This document shows, in pieces, positions 1 to 7,919 of a stretch of 64,000 nt of DNA. Position 1 is the first letter of the stretch, and every line of letters begins with the position of its first letter. Position numbers and translations under genes: made by a program. Under the pieces are notes generated by a model. The model had not been told where the DNA came from, did no database searches, and saw only the letters and a program-made list of their open reading frames with translations. The DNA is taken from assembly GCF_001514205.1 (NCBI RefSeq), contig NZ_KQ948776.1, forward strand, positions 124,001 to 188,000, written 5' to 3'. This DNA comes from Streptomyces griseoruber (GTDB lineage Bacteria > Actinomycetota > Actinomycetes > Streptomycetales > Streptomycetaceae).

Positions 1-299
1 GCCTCCCGCCGGGCGCGCTCGACCATCCCGGCCGCCTCTTCCTGTACGAGATCCCACACGCGCCGGGCGCGCTCCCCGAGGGTGTCGTACGTCTGCGGCT
101 TGATCTCCGTGCAGGCCTCGCGCAGCCGCTTGGCCTCCACCACCATCTCCTTGGCGAGCACCGTGAGCCGGGTGACCCGCTCCCAGGCCGCGTCGCGTTC
201 GGCGGAGAGCGCGGCGGTGAACATGTCGACTTCTTTGGGCCGGTAGCCGCGCCCGAGAACGGTCACGAACCCAGGCGATGACACCCGTGCGCTGCTCAT
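1..299 (-). CDS. coiled-coil 'cellulose-binding protein'-type protein, 3' end outside window
   Basis: Partial gene read from the ATG at 299-297 to the window edge, with no stop inside the window. The visible ~99 residues begin MSSARVSSPGFVTVLGRGYR, then PKEVDMF, then a long charged, Ala/Glu/Arg-rich helix. The GRGYRPKEVD segment followed by heptad-like helix is typical of the actinobacterial proteins databases call cellulose-binding protein, which resemble DivIVA/Wag31 coiled-coil scaffolds. No signal peptide or catalytic motif is visible. It lies upstream of the SUKH/deaminase genes on the same strand, separated by a strong terminator, so it is probably a separate transcript. The name is historical; a structural role near the membrane or cell pole is inference. 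Confidence 0.7.
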   Translation of the reverse strand, partial: MSSARVSSPGFVTVLGRGYRPKEVDMFTAALSAERDAAWERVTRLTVLAKEMVVEAKRLREACTEIKPQTYDTLGERARRVWDLVQEEAAGMVERARRE

Positions 300-422
300 G
301 CTGTAGCCCCTTCCACCAGACGGACGCGAAATGATGATTTCCCGCATATCTTGATGTATCGGACTTAAGTGTTCATAACGCGACACTCCGGGCGCATGGT
401 GCGGTCCTTCCCGCACGGAAAA

Positions 423-454
423 GGGCCGGGCCGGTCATATGACCGGCCCGGCCC
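423..454 (-). terminator. perfect 32-bp palindrome, probable intrinsic terminator of the SUKH-4 gene
   Basis: Half 423-438 is the exact reverse complement of 439-454, centred on CATATG. It lies 33 bp beyond the SUKH-4 stop at 487. On the minus strand the hairpin is followed by TTTTCC, giving a short U-run. This fits a rho-independent terminator for the leftward SUKH genes. Confidence 0.75.
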
Positions 455-486
455 CCGACACACCCGGCGTCAGCGGGACGCCCGCC

Positions 487-3288
487 TCACAGCAGCCCGT
501 CCCACATCTGCTCCAGCAGCACCGACCACCAGCTCTCCGGCGAACCCAGCGCCGCCGGGTCCAGCGAGGCCAACTGGGCCTGGAAGTCCACCGTCCAGCG
601 ACCCGCCTGCTCCTGGTTCAGCCCGAACCGCAGCCGCCACATCCGGCCCAGCAGGGCGAGGCACCGCTGGAACTCGGGCAGCCCGGTGTTCACGAACTGC
701 GGCGGCACGACCCCACCGCCCGGCCCCGCCTCCACCGGCACCGCGACGATGTTCGCGGTCCCGTACTGCACACAGATCGCCCTGCCGAAATCACTGCCCA
801 TGACGAGGTACGACCCCGCGTCCGGCGCCGGCCGCACACCGCGCTCCGCCGCCAGCTCCGCCAGCGTCGGCACCGGCCGCCCCGGCTGGGCCTGCGCCCA
901 GAAGAACGGCCCCATGTCCATCGGCAGACCCGCCACCACCAGGGTGTGCGCCACCACCGGCGGCACCCCCTGCCGGGACACCGCGGCCTGCTCGAACCGG
1001 AACAGCCCCGGCCCGAACGCCCCGCCCAGCTCCTGCGCGATCGCCTCCGGCGGGACCGGCGGGACCGGCTGCACCGGCGGCAACGGCGCCCGCACCGGCG
1101 CGGGCCGCGCGGGACCGTCGGCCACCTGGTGCAACTCGCCCTGGTGCGCCAGCAACTGCCGCATGCCCTGCTGCCGGCTCGCGTGGTCCGTGCCGTACGG
1201 CGCGATGCTCGCCAGCCGCGCCTGCGGCCACTGCTCCCGGATCATCCGCGCGCAGTACGCACCCGGCAGCTCGCAGGACTCCAGCTCGGTGTGCAGCTCC
1301 AGCACCTGGTCCGGGGGCACGTTCATGGCCCGCAGCTCGTGGAAGATCTGCCACTCCGGGTGCGGGGTGCCCGGCGCCGAACGCCGGATCACCTGCTGCT
1401 CCGACCCGTCCTGCGCGCGGTAGCGCAGCACGGCCTGGTAGCCCGGACCGACCGTCGGCTGCCCGGGCGGCTGCTGCGGATACCCGTACGCCGGCGGCTG
1501 CCCCGCTCCGGGCACACCCGCGGGCATGCCCTGAGGGACACCCGGAGGCATCCCAGGGGCGCCCGGAGCCATACCCGGAGCGCCCGGCGCACCCGGGGCG
1601 GGCGGCGGGGGCGCACCGGGGGCGCCGACCGGGGGTCCGGCCAGCACGGTCCGCGCCTGATGCGGGGCACCGGGCGCACCGGGTGCCCCCGGAACCCCGG
1701 GCGCCTGAGGTACGCCGGGAGCACCCGCCGGAGCCTGCGGCACCCCAGGGGCGCCCGGAGGCTGCGGCGCGCCCCCGACCCCACCCGGGCCACCGGTCCC
1801 ACCAGGCCCGCCCGGCCCACCAGGCCCACCCGGACCCATCCGCCCGGGGTCGGCCAGCATGGTCGCGGCATGGTGAACACCACCGGGAGGAGCACCACCC
1901 GGCGTGTTCGGCCCGGCGGGCGCGTTCGGCGCACCGGGACCGGCCGGCCCCTCCGGCTCCAGGGCCGACACCAACTGCGTGGGCACATAGCCACCCGCCG
2001 CACCGCCACCGGGCGCACCCGGACCGGGCGGCGGAGGCGGCGGCGTACCGCCCGGCCGCGCACCCGGAGCCCCCGGCGCACCCGGCGGAGGCGGCGGCGT
2101 GGCCCCACCGCGCGCACGGCGCGGAGGCGGAGCCGCCTTGCTGGTCGCGGCATCGGCGATCTCACCGGCGTTCGGCGCGAGCGGCCGCCCCGGCGCACCC
2201 CCGCCCGCGGCTCCGGCCCCGTACGACGGCACACCCGACTGCGGCTGGGGAGGCGGGGGCGTGGCCCCCTGCCCGGCACCGGCACCCCCCGGCCCCTGCG
2301 GGTACCCGTACGACGACCCACCGGGCCCCTGTGGGGGAGCGGGCGGCGCGGGCGTGGCCGGCCCCTGCGGGTACCCGTACGACGACCCGCCCGGCCCGGG
2401 CGGCGGGGGCGGAGCCGGTGTGCCGCCCTGCGTATCCGCGGCACCCGGCGCGCCCGGGGCGTCCATCGCCGGGGCGACCGCCGTCGGCGGGAGCCGGCTG
2501 CCACCCTTCATCAGGGCCGTCTTGGCGTCCGGCAGCCCGGCGGGCGGCGGCGCGGGCTCGTCGGAGCCGCTCAGCGGCGGCGCGAAGACCGTCGCGGGCA
2601 GCGGCACCGAACGGTCGTCGCCGGCGTCGGCGTTGGTGTCCGTCCCCGTCCAGGGCGTGGCCCCGGCGGGCGGCGGCGCGACAGGACCCCCCGGCGCACC
2701 GGACGCGGGCCCCGTCGGCACCCCGGGCTGCGTCCGCGGCAGCCCGCTCCCCGGCACCCCGGCCTGCGTCCGCGGCAGCCCGCTCCCCGGCACCCCGGCC
2801 TGCGTCCGCGGCAGCGAGGGATCCGGCGCCGCGGCACCGGCCGCAGCACCCGCGGACACACCGGCACCCGTACCGGCACCGGCAGCCCCGCCGCCGGACT
2901 CCCCCCGCTCCCCGATGCCCAGCTTGTCCGCCGCCTCCTGCAACCACTCCGGCGGCGACAACAAGAACGACGTCTGATTCAGATCCACCCGCGCCGCAGG
3001 CGCCGGCACCGCGTCCCGGGGCTCGTCCGGACGGCCGTACTCCTCCTCGTAACGGCGGATCACCTCACCCACCGGCAGCGCCGGCCACAACGTGGCCTCC
3101 CCGCTGTCCCGGGCGATCACCAGCCGCTGCGCACCCCCGTCCGACCGAGGACCCTCCGCGCGGTCCTCCGCCCACACCACGAACCCGAGCCCGAACTCCC
3201 GCACCCGCACCTCACGATGCTGGTACGCCGGAACGTCCCCGTTGATCCACTCCTCGGCGCGCTCCTGCGCCTGCGCGAACGTCACCAT
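487..3288 (-). CDS. Imm35 (YrhB-like) / proline-rich / XOO_2897-type deaminase / SUKH-4 fusion protein
   Basis: This is a 933-residue protein with three recognisable parts. Residues ~1-115 look like a YrhB/Imm35 immunity-type domain. Residues ~130-610 are low-complexity Pro/Gly/Ala with GGSSYGYP motifs and a tandem repeat at ~158-183. Residues ~614-700 look like an XOO_2897-type nucleic-acid deaminase: H643-P-E plus C672 and C679 in ESCELPGAYC fit the zinc-binding pattern. Residues ~720-933 look like SUKH-4. No signal peptide or membrane segment is seen, so it should be cytoplasmic. The ATG is 9 bp past the stop of the SMI1/KNR4 gene, suggesting coupled translation. Such domains are known from polymorphic toxin/immunity systems; a toxin-like and two immunity-like domains in one chain suggests a domesticated function, which is inference. 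Substrate unknown. Confidence 0.8.
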   Translation of the reverse strand: MVTFAQAQERAEEWINGDVPAYQHREVRVREFGLGFVVWAEDRAEGPRSDGGAQRLVIARDSGEATLWPALPVGEVIRRYEEEYGRPDEPRDAVPAPAARVDLNQTSFLLSPPEWLQEAADKLGIGERGESGGGAAGAGTGAGVSAGAAAGAAAPDPSLPRTQAGVPGSGLPRTQAGVPGSGLPRTQPGVPTGPASGAPGGPVAPPPAGATPWTGTDTNADAGDDRSVPLPATVFAPPLSGSDEPAPPPAGLPDAKTALMKGGSRLPPTAVAPAMDAPGAPGAADTQGGTPAPPPPPGPGGSSYGYPQGPATPAPPAPPQGPGGSSYGYPQGPGGAGAGQGATPPPPQPQSGVPSYGAGAAGGGAPGRPLAPNAGEIADAATSKAAPPPRRARGGATPPPPPGAPGAPGARPGGTPPPPPPGPGAPGGGAAGGYVPTQLVSALEPEGPAGPGAPNAPAGPNTPGGAPPGGVHHAATMLADPGRMGPGGPGGPGGPGGTGGPGGVGGAPQPPGAPGVPQAPAGAPGVPQAPGVPGAPGAPGAPHQARTVLAGPPVGAPGAPPPPAPGAPGAPGMAPGAPGMPPGVPQGMPAGVPGAGQPPAYGYPQQPPGQPTVGPGYQAVLRYRAQDGSEQQVIRRSAPGTPHPEWQIFHELRAMNVPPDQVLELHTELESCELPGAYCARMIREQWPQARLASIAPYGTDHASRQQGMRQLLAHQGELHQVADGPARPAPVRAPLPPVQPVPPVPPEAIAQELGGAFGPGLFRFEQAAVSRQGVPPVVAHTLVVAGLPMDMGPFFWAQAQPGRPVPTLAELAAERGVRPAPDAGSYLVMGSDFGRAICVQYGTANIVAVPVEAGPGGGVVPPQFVNTGLPEFQRCLALLGRMWRLRFGLNQEQAGRWTVDFQAQLASLDPAALGSPESWWSVLLEQMWDGLL
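2741..2816 (-). repeat. 36-bp in-frame tandem repeat, about 2.1 copies
   Basis: Two identical 36-bp units and a partial third encode LPRTQAGVPGSG twice and then LPRTQPGVP in the proline-rich linker of the SUKH-4 fusion protein. It is in frame, so copy number can vary without breaking the gene. Confidence 0.8.
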
Positions 3289-3297
3289 CGCCTGAGC

Positions 3298-4293
3298 TCA
3301 CTCCCCCGCGCCGACGGACGCCACGGGCACCGCACGCGCGAACCCGCCGTCCACCATCAGATTCGCCACCGTCTCCAACTCCGGCGGATTACCGGCCAGC
3401 CGCGACAGGAACACGTCGAAGTCCTCACCGCACGGCAGCAGCAGCCGCCGCGTACGCTCCGCCGGCGGCAACGCGGGATCCACGTCCCGGACGTCGTCGT
3501 ACGCGCAGAACCACACCGAACCGACCCGCTCGCCCTTCACCTTCACGGCCAGCAGCCCGCCCTGTACGAACCCGACGCCCAGGTAGTCCTTCGTCAGGTG
3601 GTCCCGCAGACACTTGTTGACGTACACGAGATCGTTGACCGCCGCCTCGTCCCGCACCGTGAAGAACGGCTGGTCCACCAGCAGCCCCACCTCGGCGTCC
3701 AGCGCCGCGCCCACCGGCGCGCACCCGCCCGCCGCCTTCAGGAACGACCGGTACGCCCCCGGCAGCCGGTACCCGAGGTCCTCCTCGACCCCCTGCACCT
3801 GCGCCTCGGTCACCGCCACACCCGACTTCGGCAGCCCCACATGCGCCGGACGCGTCTCCTGCAACGGCCGCGTCCCCCGCTTCGACTGATCCACCGGAGC
3901 CGTCGCCAGCCCACCGTGATGCCTCAGCAGCGCCTTCACCTCGACCGGAACCAGCTCCAGCCGCCGCGAACCCACCACGTGATGCCACGTCCAGCCGTGC
4001 GGCGTCGCCACATTCGGCACCGTGTCCCACAACGCGTGCCCCGAAGCCGCGAGCACCGCGTTCGCCGACACGTAGTCCGTCAGCCGCAACTCGTCGACCC
4101 CGAAACCCTCCGGGGGCTCCGCGATCTCCGCCGCCGCACGCGCGTACGGCGAAAAGTCCGGATAGCCGTGCTCGTCCACCCGCACCCCTCTCGGGTGCCG
4201 TGCCGCCCGCACCGGATCCGGGAAGTGCACGACCTGCCCGGCATAGGCCGCGTTCGGCGGCGCGGCCTGTTGCCCGAGCCGACTCGTCGTCAT
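3298..4293 (-). CDS. SMI1/KNR4 (SUKH-1) family protein
   Basis: The chosen start is the ATG at 4293-4291 (MTTSRLGQQAAPP), which has AGGGGG about 8 nt upstream; an upstream GTG at 4386 lacks this support. The 331-residue product has an Ala/Pro N-terminus, a conserved-looking middle (GWTWHHVVGSRRLELVPVE), and a C-terminal SMI1/KNR4 fold signature (VEEDLGYRLPGAYRSFLKAAGG, then NDLVYVNKCLRDH). SUKH-1 domains often act as immunity proteins or protein-interaction modules. It is the first gene of a two-gene leftward unit with the SUKH-4 deaminase protein. There is no secretion signal. The exact partner is unknown; binding the neighbouring deaminase is a reasonable inference. Confidence 0.8.
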   Translation of the reverse strand: MTTSRLGQQAAPPNAAYAGQVVHFPDPVRAARHPRGVRVDEHGYPDFSPYARAAAEIAEPPEGFGVDELRLTDYVSANAVLAASGHALWDTVPNVATPHGWTWHHVVGSRRLELVPVEVKALLRHHGGLATAPVDQSKRGTRPLQETRPAHVGLPKSGVAVTEAQVQGVEEDLGYRLPGAYRSFLKAAGGCAPVGAALDAEVGLLVDQPFFTVRDEAAVNDLVYVNKCLRDHLTKDYLGVGFVQGGLLAVKVKGERVGSVWFCAYDDVRDVDPALPPAERTRRLLLPCGEDFDVFLSRLAGNPPELETVANLMVDGGFARAVPVASVGAGE

Positions 4294-4618
4294 GGCGGTT
4301 GCCCCCTGCGGCACTCTGGTACGGCCCGCAGCGACCGGTTCCGCTTCCGGACCCGGACCACCACGCCCCGTATCGACTGTCTCCAACGGTTCTCCAACAC
4401 GCGCCCACCGCGCGCATCACGGTGCCGACAGCCTATGCGGTACGACGACACGGGTCACCGGCGCTCCGTTCGACGCCCCCCGCATCCGTGACCAGCCGTC
4501 ACCCCGCCCTCACGGACCGCCCAAACCCGGGCGTGTCGCACCGCCCCAGCTTCCGCACCCGCCACGCCATTTGGCACCCTGTGACGTCCGAGGGCATGCT
4601 CGGGAGGGGATGACGATC
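4294..4618. other. divergent intergenic region between SUKH-1 and YwqJ-deaminase genes
   Basis: This 325-bp gap separates the leftward SUKH-1/SUKH-4 unit from the rightward YwqJ/SUKH-3 unit and must hold both promoters. I see ribosome-binding sites at both edges (GGGGG near 4302, GGGAGGGG at 4602-4609) but no convincing -35/-10 pair, long repeat or small ORF. Confidence 0.5.
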
Positions 4619-5143
4619 ATGAACGCAACGCAAACGGGGCAGCACAACGGGCCGCAAACGCCCGCATCCGGCGACCCCCGCATCGGCTGGTCCAGCGCCG
4701 AGACCCCCCACACCCCCACACTCCGTCACCGCCGCGACGGCATACTCCCCACCATCGCCGCCGCCCTCTCCGTACGCGGCGCCACCCTCACCAGCACCGC
4801 GGCCCGGGGCGACCAGCCCCCGGCCCTGCACCACCTCGTCCAGGACTTCCTCGATACCCTCGGCAGCGCCCAACGCGACCGCTTCACCGGACGCTGCGCC
4901 GAAGCACTCCTCATCTCCCGCCACATCACCGCCGCCGACGCCGCCCGCAGCAGACGCGCCGCCCGCAAACCCATGACCAACGGCGAAGCCCGCAAAGCAC
5001 TGAAACAAGCCAAACTCACCGCCCGCCGCATCCGCGAGGACGGCGACCCCCTCCACGGCAGCTTCGCCGCACCCTGCCGCGCCTGCACCGCCCTCAGCGC
5101 CCACTTCGGCGTCCGCATCGTCGACCCGGAAGCGAACGACTGA
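4619..5143 (+). CDS. YwqJ-related putative deaminase
   Basis: The ATG at 4619 follows GGGAGGGG (4602-4609) at a 9-nt spacing, so it is preferred over the in-frame ATG at 4610, which sits on top of that site. The 174-residue protein carries the deaminase zinc signature: C93-A-E in GRCAEALLISR (Cys replacing the usual His) and P-C153-R-A-C156. The region between, rich in R/K (ITAADAARSRRAARKPMTNGEARKALK), is positively charged and could bind nucleic acid. There is no export signal. It is followed 75 bp later by a SUKH-3 gene, a deaminase/immunity-like pairing. YwqJ-type domains occur as toxins of polymorphic systems; here the protein is free-standing and cytoplasmic. The substrate is unknown. 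Confidence 0.8.
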   Translation: MNATQTGQHNGPQTPASGDPRIGWSSAETPHTPTLRHRRDGILPTIAAALSVRGATLTSTAARGDQPPALHHLVQDFLDTLGSAQRDRFTGRCAEALLISRHITAADAARSRRAARKPMTNGEARKALKQAKLTARRIREDGDPLHGSFAAPCRACTALSAHFGVRIVDPEAND

Positions 5144-5167
5144 CCCACCCCGGCACAGCACCACACC

Positions 5168-5206
5168 CGCAGCACGCAGAACGCAGCACGCAGAACGCAG
5201 CACGAC
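5168..5206. repeat. short 14-bp direct repeats between YwqJ and SUKH-3 genes
   Basis: The unit CAGCACGCAGAACG occurs twice in tandem with a partial third copy (CAGCACGAC). It lies just ahead of the GAAGG ribosome-binding site of the SUKH-3 gene and looks like slippage-generated repeat DNA. Confidence 0.6.
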
Positions 5207-5218
5207 GAACGAAGGCCG

Positions 5219-5755
5219 ATGCACCCGGACCCGCGCACCTCCTCCCCCTCTCCCTCGGCTCCGCTCGGGCCGGGGGGACCCCCATCCCGCTTCCCCGTCC
5301 CCGTCGACGCCACCCTGCGCGCCGCCGGCTGGCAACCCGGACGCTGGGACATCAAACAGGCCGAGATCTGGGCCGACACCCTCCGCGACCACACCAGCCC
5401 CGCCGGCCACCGCCACGCCGTCTTCCCCGCCGCCGTCGAAGCCTGGGCCGAATTCGGCGGCCTCACCCTCACCCCCGGCGGACCCGGCCGCCAGGTCGCC
5501 CCCGCCCCCCTCCACCTCGACCCCCTCCACGGCCTCCACATGGCCCGCACCCTCGCCGACCTCGGCCGCGCCCTCGACACCGACGTCAGCCCCCTCGGCA
5601 CCGAGACCGACACCCACTCCCTCCTCGCCATCGACGCCGAAGGCCGCGTCTACGCCCTCGACCACACCGGCGACTGGTACCTCGGCCCCGACATCGACCA
5701 GGCCCTCGCCGCCCTCGTCTCCGGCATCGAACCCGTACGCCTCACAGCAGGCTGA
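5219..5755 (+). CDS. SUKH-3 domain protein
   Basis: The start ATG at 5219 has GAAGG at 5211-5215. The 178-residue protein has a short Pro/Ser-rich N-terminus, then a SUKH-3-like domain: LRAAGWQPGRWD, AVEAWAEFGGL, LGRALDTDVSPLGTE, LLAIDAEGRVYALD and GDWYLG are characteristic. The SUKH superfamily typically supplies immunity proteins against nucleases and deaminases, so pairing with the upstream YwqJ deaminase is suggestive. It probably shares a transcript with that gene. Its stop is only 3 bp from the stop of the convergent histidine kinase. No signal peptide or membrane segment is seen. Confidence 0.8.
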   Translation: MHPDPRTSSPSPSAPLGPGGPPSRFPVPVDATLRAAGWQPGRWDIKQAEIWADTLRDHTSPAGHRHAVFPAAVEAWAEFGGLTLTPGGPGRQVAPAPLHLDPLHGLHMARTLADLGRALDTDVSPLGTETDTHSLLAIDAEGRVYALDHTGDWYLGPDIDQALAALVSGIEPVRLTAG

Positions 5756-5758
5756 CCC

Positions 5759-7069
5759 TCACGGGGAGGGAATCACCGCCGACACCCGGAAACCCCCCGC
5801 CTCCGTCGGCCCCGACACGAACACCCCGCCCAGCGCCACCACCCGCTCCTTCATCCCCACCAGACCGTTCCCCCCCGACGGCAACCCCGCCGAACCCGCC
5901 GAACCCACCTCCGGCGGCGGCTCGTTCTCCACCTGCATCGCGATCTCGGCCACCCGATGCGCCAACCGCACATGCGTCTTCGCCCCCGCCGCATGCTTGT
6001 GCACGTTCGTCAACGCCTCCTGCACCACCCGGTACGCCGTCTGCTCGATCTCCCCCGCATACGTCCGCACCTCCCCCTCCACCGACAGATCCACCACCAT
6101 CCCCGCGGCCGCCGACTGCCCCACCAACTCCTCCAGCTCCTCCAGACACGGCCCCTCACCGTGCTGCTCCACCACCGCCCGCGACGCCGCCGCCGCGGCC
6201 GCCACCCCCACCGCCGCCAACGGCACCGAAGCCGCCGCCCGCTCCCGCGCCCCACCACTGCGCAGCACCCCGAGCATCTCCCGCAACTCGGTCAACGCCT
6301 GCCGCCCCATGTCCCCGACCAGAGCGGCGTTCCGTACGGCCTTCTCCGGATCCTTGCGGGCCACGGCCTGCAACGCGGCGGCATGGACGACCATCAGACT
6401 CACCCGGTGAGCGACCACGTCGTGCATCTCCCGCGCGATCCGCGTCCGCTCCTCGCCCCGCGCCCACTCGGCCCGCTCCTCGGCCCGCTCGGCGAGCAGC
6501 TGCAACTCCCGCTCCAGACTGTCGGCCCGCTCCCGCAGGCTCTCCATCAGCCGGCGCCGCTGACCGACATAGAGACCCAGCAGGACGGGCGGCGCGGTCA
6601 GCCCCAGCGACATCACGAGCGCCGCGAACGGTATGAACCAGTCCCCGATGGTCAGCCGCCCCGAATCCATGCTCTGCCGCACCCGTACGAACGTCACGAT
6701 CAACGTCCCCATCAGCTGCATCCCGGCGAGCGAGGCGATGATCCGGCGGGGCAGCTCGGACGCGGCGAGCGTGTACAGCCCGACCAGGCCCATCAGGAAG
6801 CCCATCTGGGCCGGCGTGATCGCGATGGCCACCAGCACCACGGCGATCGGCCACTGCCGCCGCACCACCAGCACCGACCCGGCGAGCCACCCGAAGACGA
6901 CCCCCGCCGCCACCGGGATCCCCGCGTCCCGCGCGAACGCCACGCCCTCCGCCGCGCACTCCACGGCGGACACGGCGGCCAGACTCCAGTCGAACGCGGC
7001 GCTACGCCACCTGGGCCACCACAGTGGCCCCCTCCGTTCCGCCGCGGTCTCTTCCCCCGTCGAGGTCAT
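5759..7069 (-). CDS. NarL-family sensor histidine kinase, orphan
   Basis: A 436-residue membrane kinase. Residues ~25-175 contain about five hydrophobic segments with short loops, giving a membrane-embedded sensor without a large extracytoplasmic domain. A coiled coil (LRERADSLERELQLLAERAEERAEW) leads into the HisKA_3 dimerisation domain with phospho-acceptor H216 in REMHDVVAHRVSLMVVHA. The HATPase domain shows an N-box VQEALTNVHKHA and a G-box GGNGLVGMKERV. It would autophosphorylate and pass phosphate to a NarL/LuxR-type regulator, but no response regulator gene is adjacent; the nearest are at 18870 and 27081. The signal is unknown. Confidence 0.88.
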   Translation of the reverse strand: MTSTGEETAAERRGPLWWPRWRSAAFDWSLAAVSAVECAAEGVAFARDAGIPVAAGVVFGWLAGSVLVVRRQWPIAVVLVAIAITPAQMGFLMGLVGLYTLAASELPRRIIASLAGMQLMGTLIVTFVRVRQSMDSGRLTIGDWFIPFAALVMSLGLTAPPVLLGLYVGQRRRLMESLRERADSLERELQLLAERAEERAEWARGEERTRIAREMHDVVAHRVSLMVVHAAALQAVARKDPEKAVRNAALVGDMGRQALTELREMLGVLRSGGARERAAASVPLAAVGVAAAAAASRAVVEQHGEGPCLEELEELVGQSAAAGMVVDLSVEGEVRTYAGEIEQTAYRVVQEALTNVHKHAAGAKTHVRLAHRVAEIAMQVENEPPPEVGSAGSAGLPSGGNGLVGMKERVVALGGVFVSGPTEAGGFRVSAVIPSP

Positions 7070-7196
7070 GCCTCCAGCCTACGGGCGCGACCCCTTGCGT
7101 TTCTGTCGACTTTCTACGACCGAAACCCGGCACTTTCCCTCGAACAGGCGAACTGCACCTGTTCGACACCGGAACCCTTCATTCCGCCCAGACGGT

Positions 7197-7709
7197 ATGC
7201 GTATGGCACATTCCCCTGGCAAGTACGCGCACTTCGAGCTGGGCTGCTCGAAGAGCTCGATCTCGCTGTGGATGCGGGATCTGCCCTCACCGGAGCGACC
7301 GAGGCCCGACACAGGTGCAGCACGACAGGGCGCACAGCGTGCGACCGAGAAGCGCGCCATCGCGCACGCAGAGCTCGGCGCGAAAGCCAAGCCTGGCTCC
7401 AACCGGCGGGTCATCTTCGTGAACAGCGACGCCAACATGATCACGCTCTTCCCGGCCTGGCTCGACATCCACGAATCCGCAGACGTACCGGCGGCCGAGG
7501 CCTCCTGGGCAAACCGGGTAGGGATCAAGGTCGGCGGCCTCCTGAAGACGAGCCTCAAGAAGCACAACCCCAAGACCAACCGCACCAACGTCGGCGAGGA
7601 CTACCACGGGTGCCTACGGGTGGCCGTACTCCAGAGCGCTGACCTACACCGTCGCATCGAGGGCTGGTGGTACGGCATAGTAGGAGACGCCACTCGACGG
7701 CCTGACTGA
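7197..7709 (+). pseudogene. decayed HTH-type gene with internal deletions
   Basis: An open frame from ATG 7197 encodes pieces of a common Streptomyces DNA-binding family: FELGCSKSSISLWMRDLP (end of an HTH), FVNSDANMITLFPAWLD, IHESADVPAAEASWA, SLKKHNPKTNRTNVGEDYHGC and RRIEGWWYGIVG. From memory, intact members are longer, with more N-terminal HTH sequence, a middle segment (an ELFL...LYWAEG block) and residues joining AWLD to IHESAD. Those are missing here, consistent with several in-frame deletions. No ribosome-binding site is seen at the ATG. It lies directly upstream of tRNA-Gln. A shortened but expressed protein is the alternative. Confidence 0.55.
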
Positions 7710-7732
7710 ATGTCCGGTTTGGGCGAGCTTGT

Positions 7733-7804
7733 TCCCCTGTGGTGTAATTGGCAGCACTGTGGCTTTTGGTGCCATATGTCCGGGTTCGAGTCCTGGCGGG
7801 GGAG
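7733..7804 (+). tRNA. tRNA-Gln (anticodon TTG)
   Basis: The cloverleaf can be drawn by hand. The acceptor stem pairs 7733-7739 with 7797-7803, with G73 at 7804. The D-arm is GTG/CAC, the anticodon stem GTGGC (7759-7763) pairs with GCCAT (7771-7775), and the loop TTTTGGT places TTG at 34-36. The T-arm is CCGGG/CCTGG around TTCGAGT. The CCA end is not encoded. It precedes glmU. Confidence 0.93.
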
Positions 7805-7817
7805 CTTTACCAGGTGT

Positions 7818-7843
7818 GGGCCCTGACAGCACTGTCAGGGCCC
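7818..7843 (+). terminator. hairpin after tRNA-Gln
   Basis: An 11-bp perfect stem, GGGCCCTGACA (7818-7828) against TGTCAGGGCCC (7833-7843), with a 4-nt loop. It lies 13 nt past the tRNA. There is no U-run, as is common for Streptomyces terminators. Confidence 0.75.
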
Positions 7844-7919
7844 GCTCTCATGTCCGCCAGGAAACGCCCCGGTATCCTTCGGATGTCCCCACCTCACTCC
7901 ACAGCCGAAGGGCACATCC

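Noticed and set aside
439..4491. 1350-residue open frame on the plus strand
   Set aside because: It is antisense to the SUKH-4 and SUKH-1 genes, is Arg/Pro-rich with no domain logic, and arises from GC-rich codon bias.
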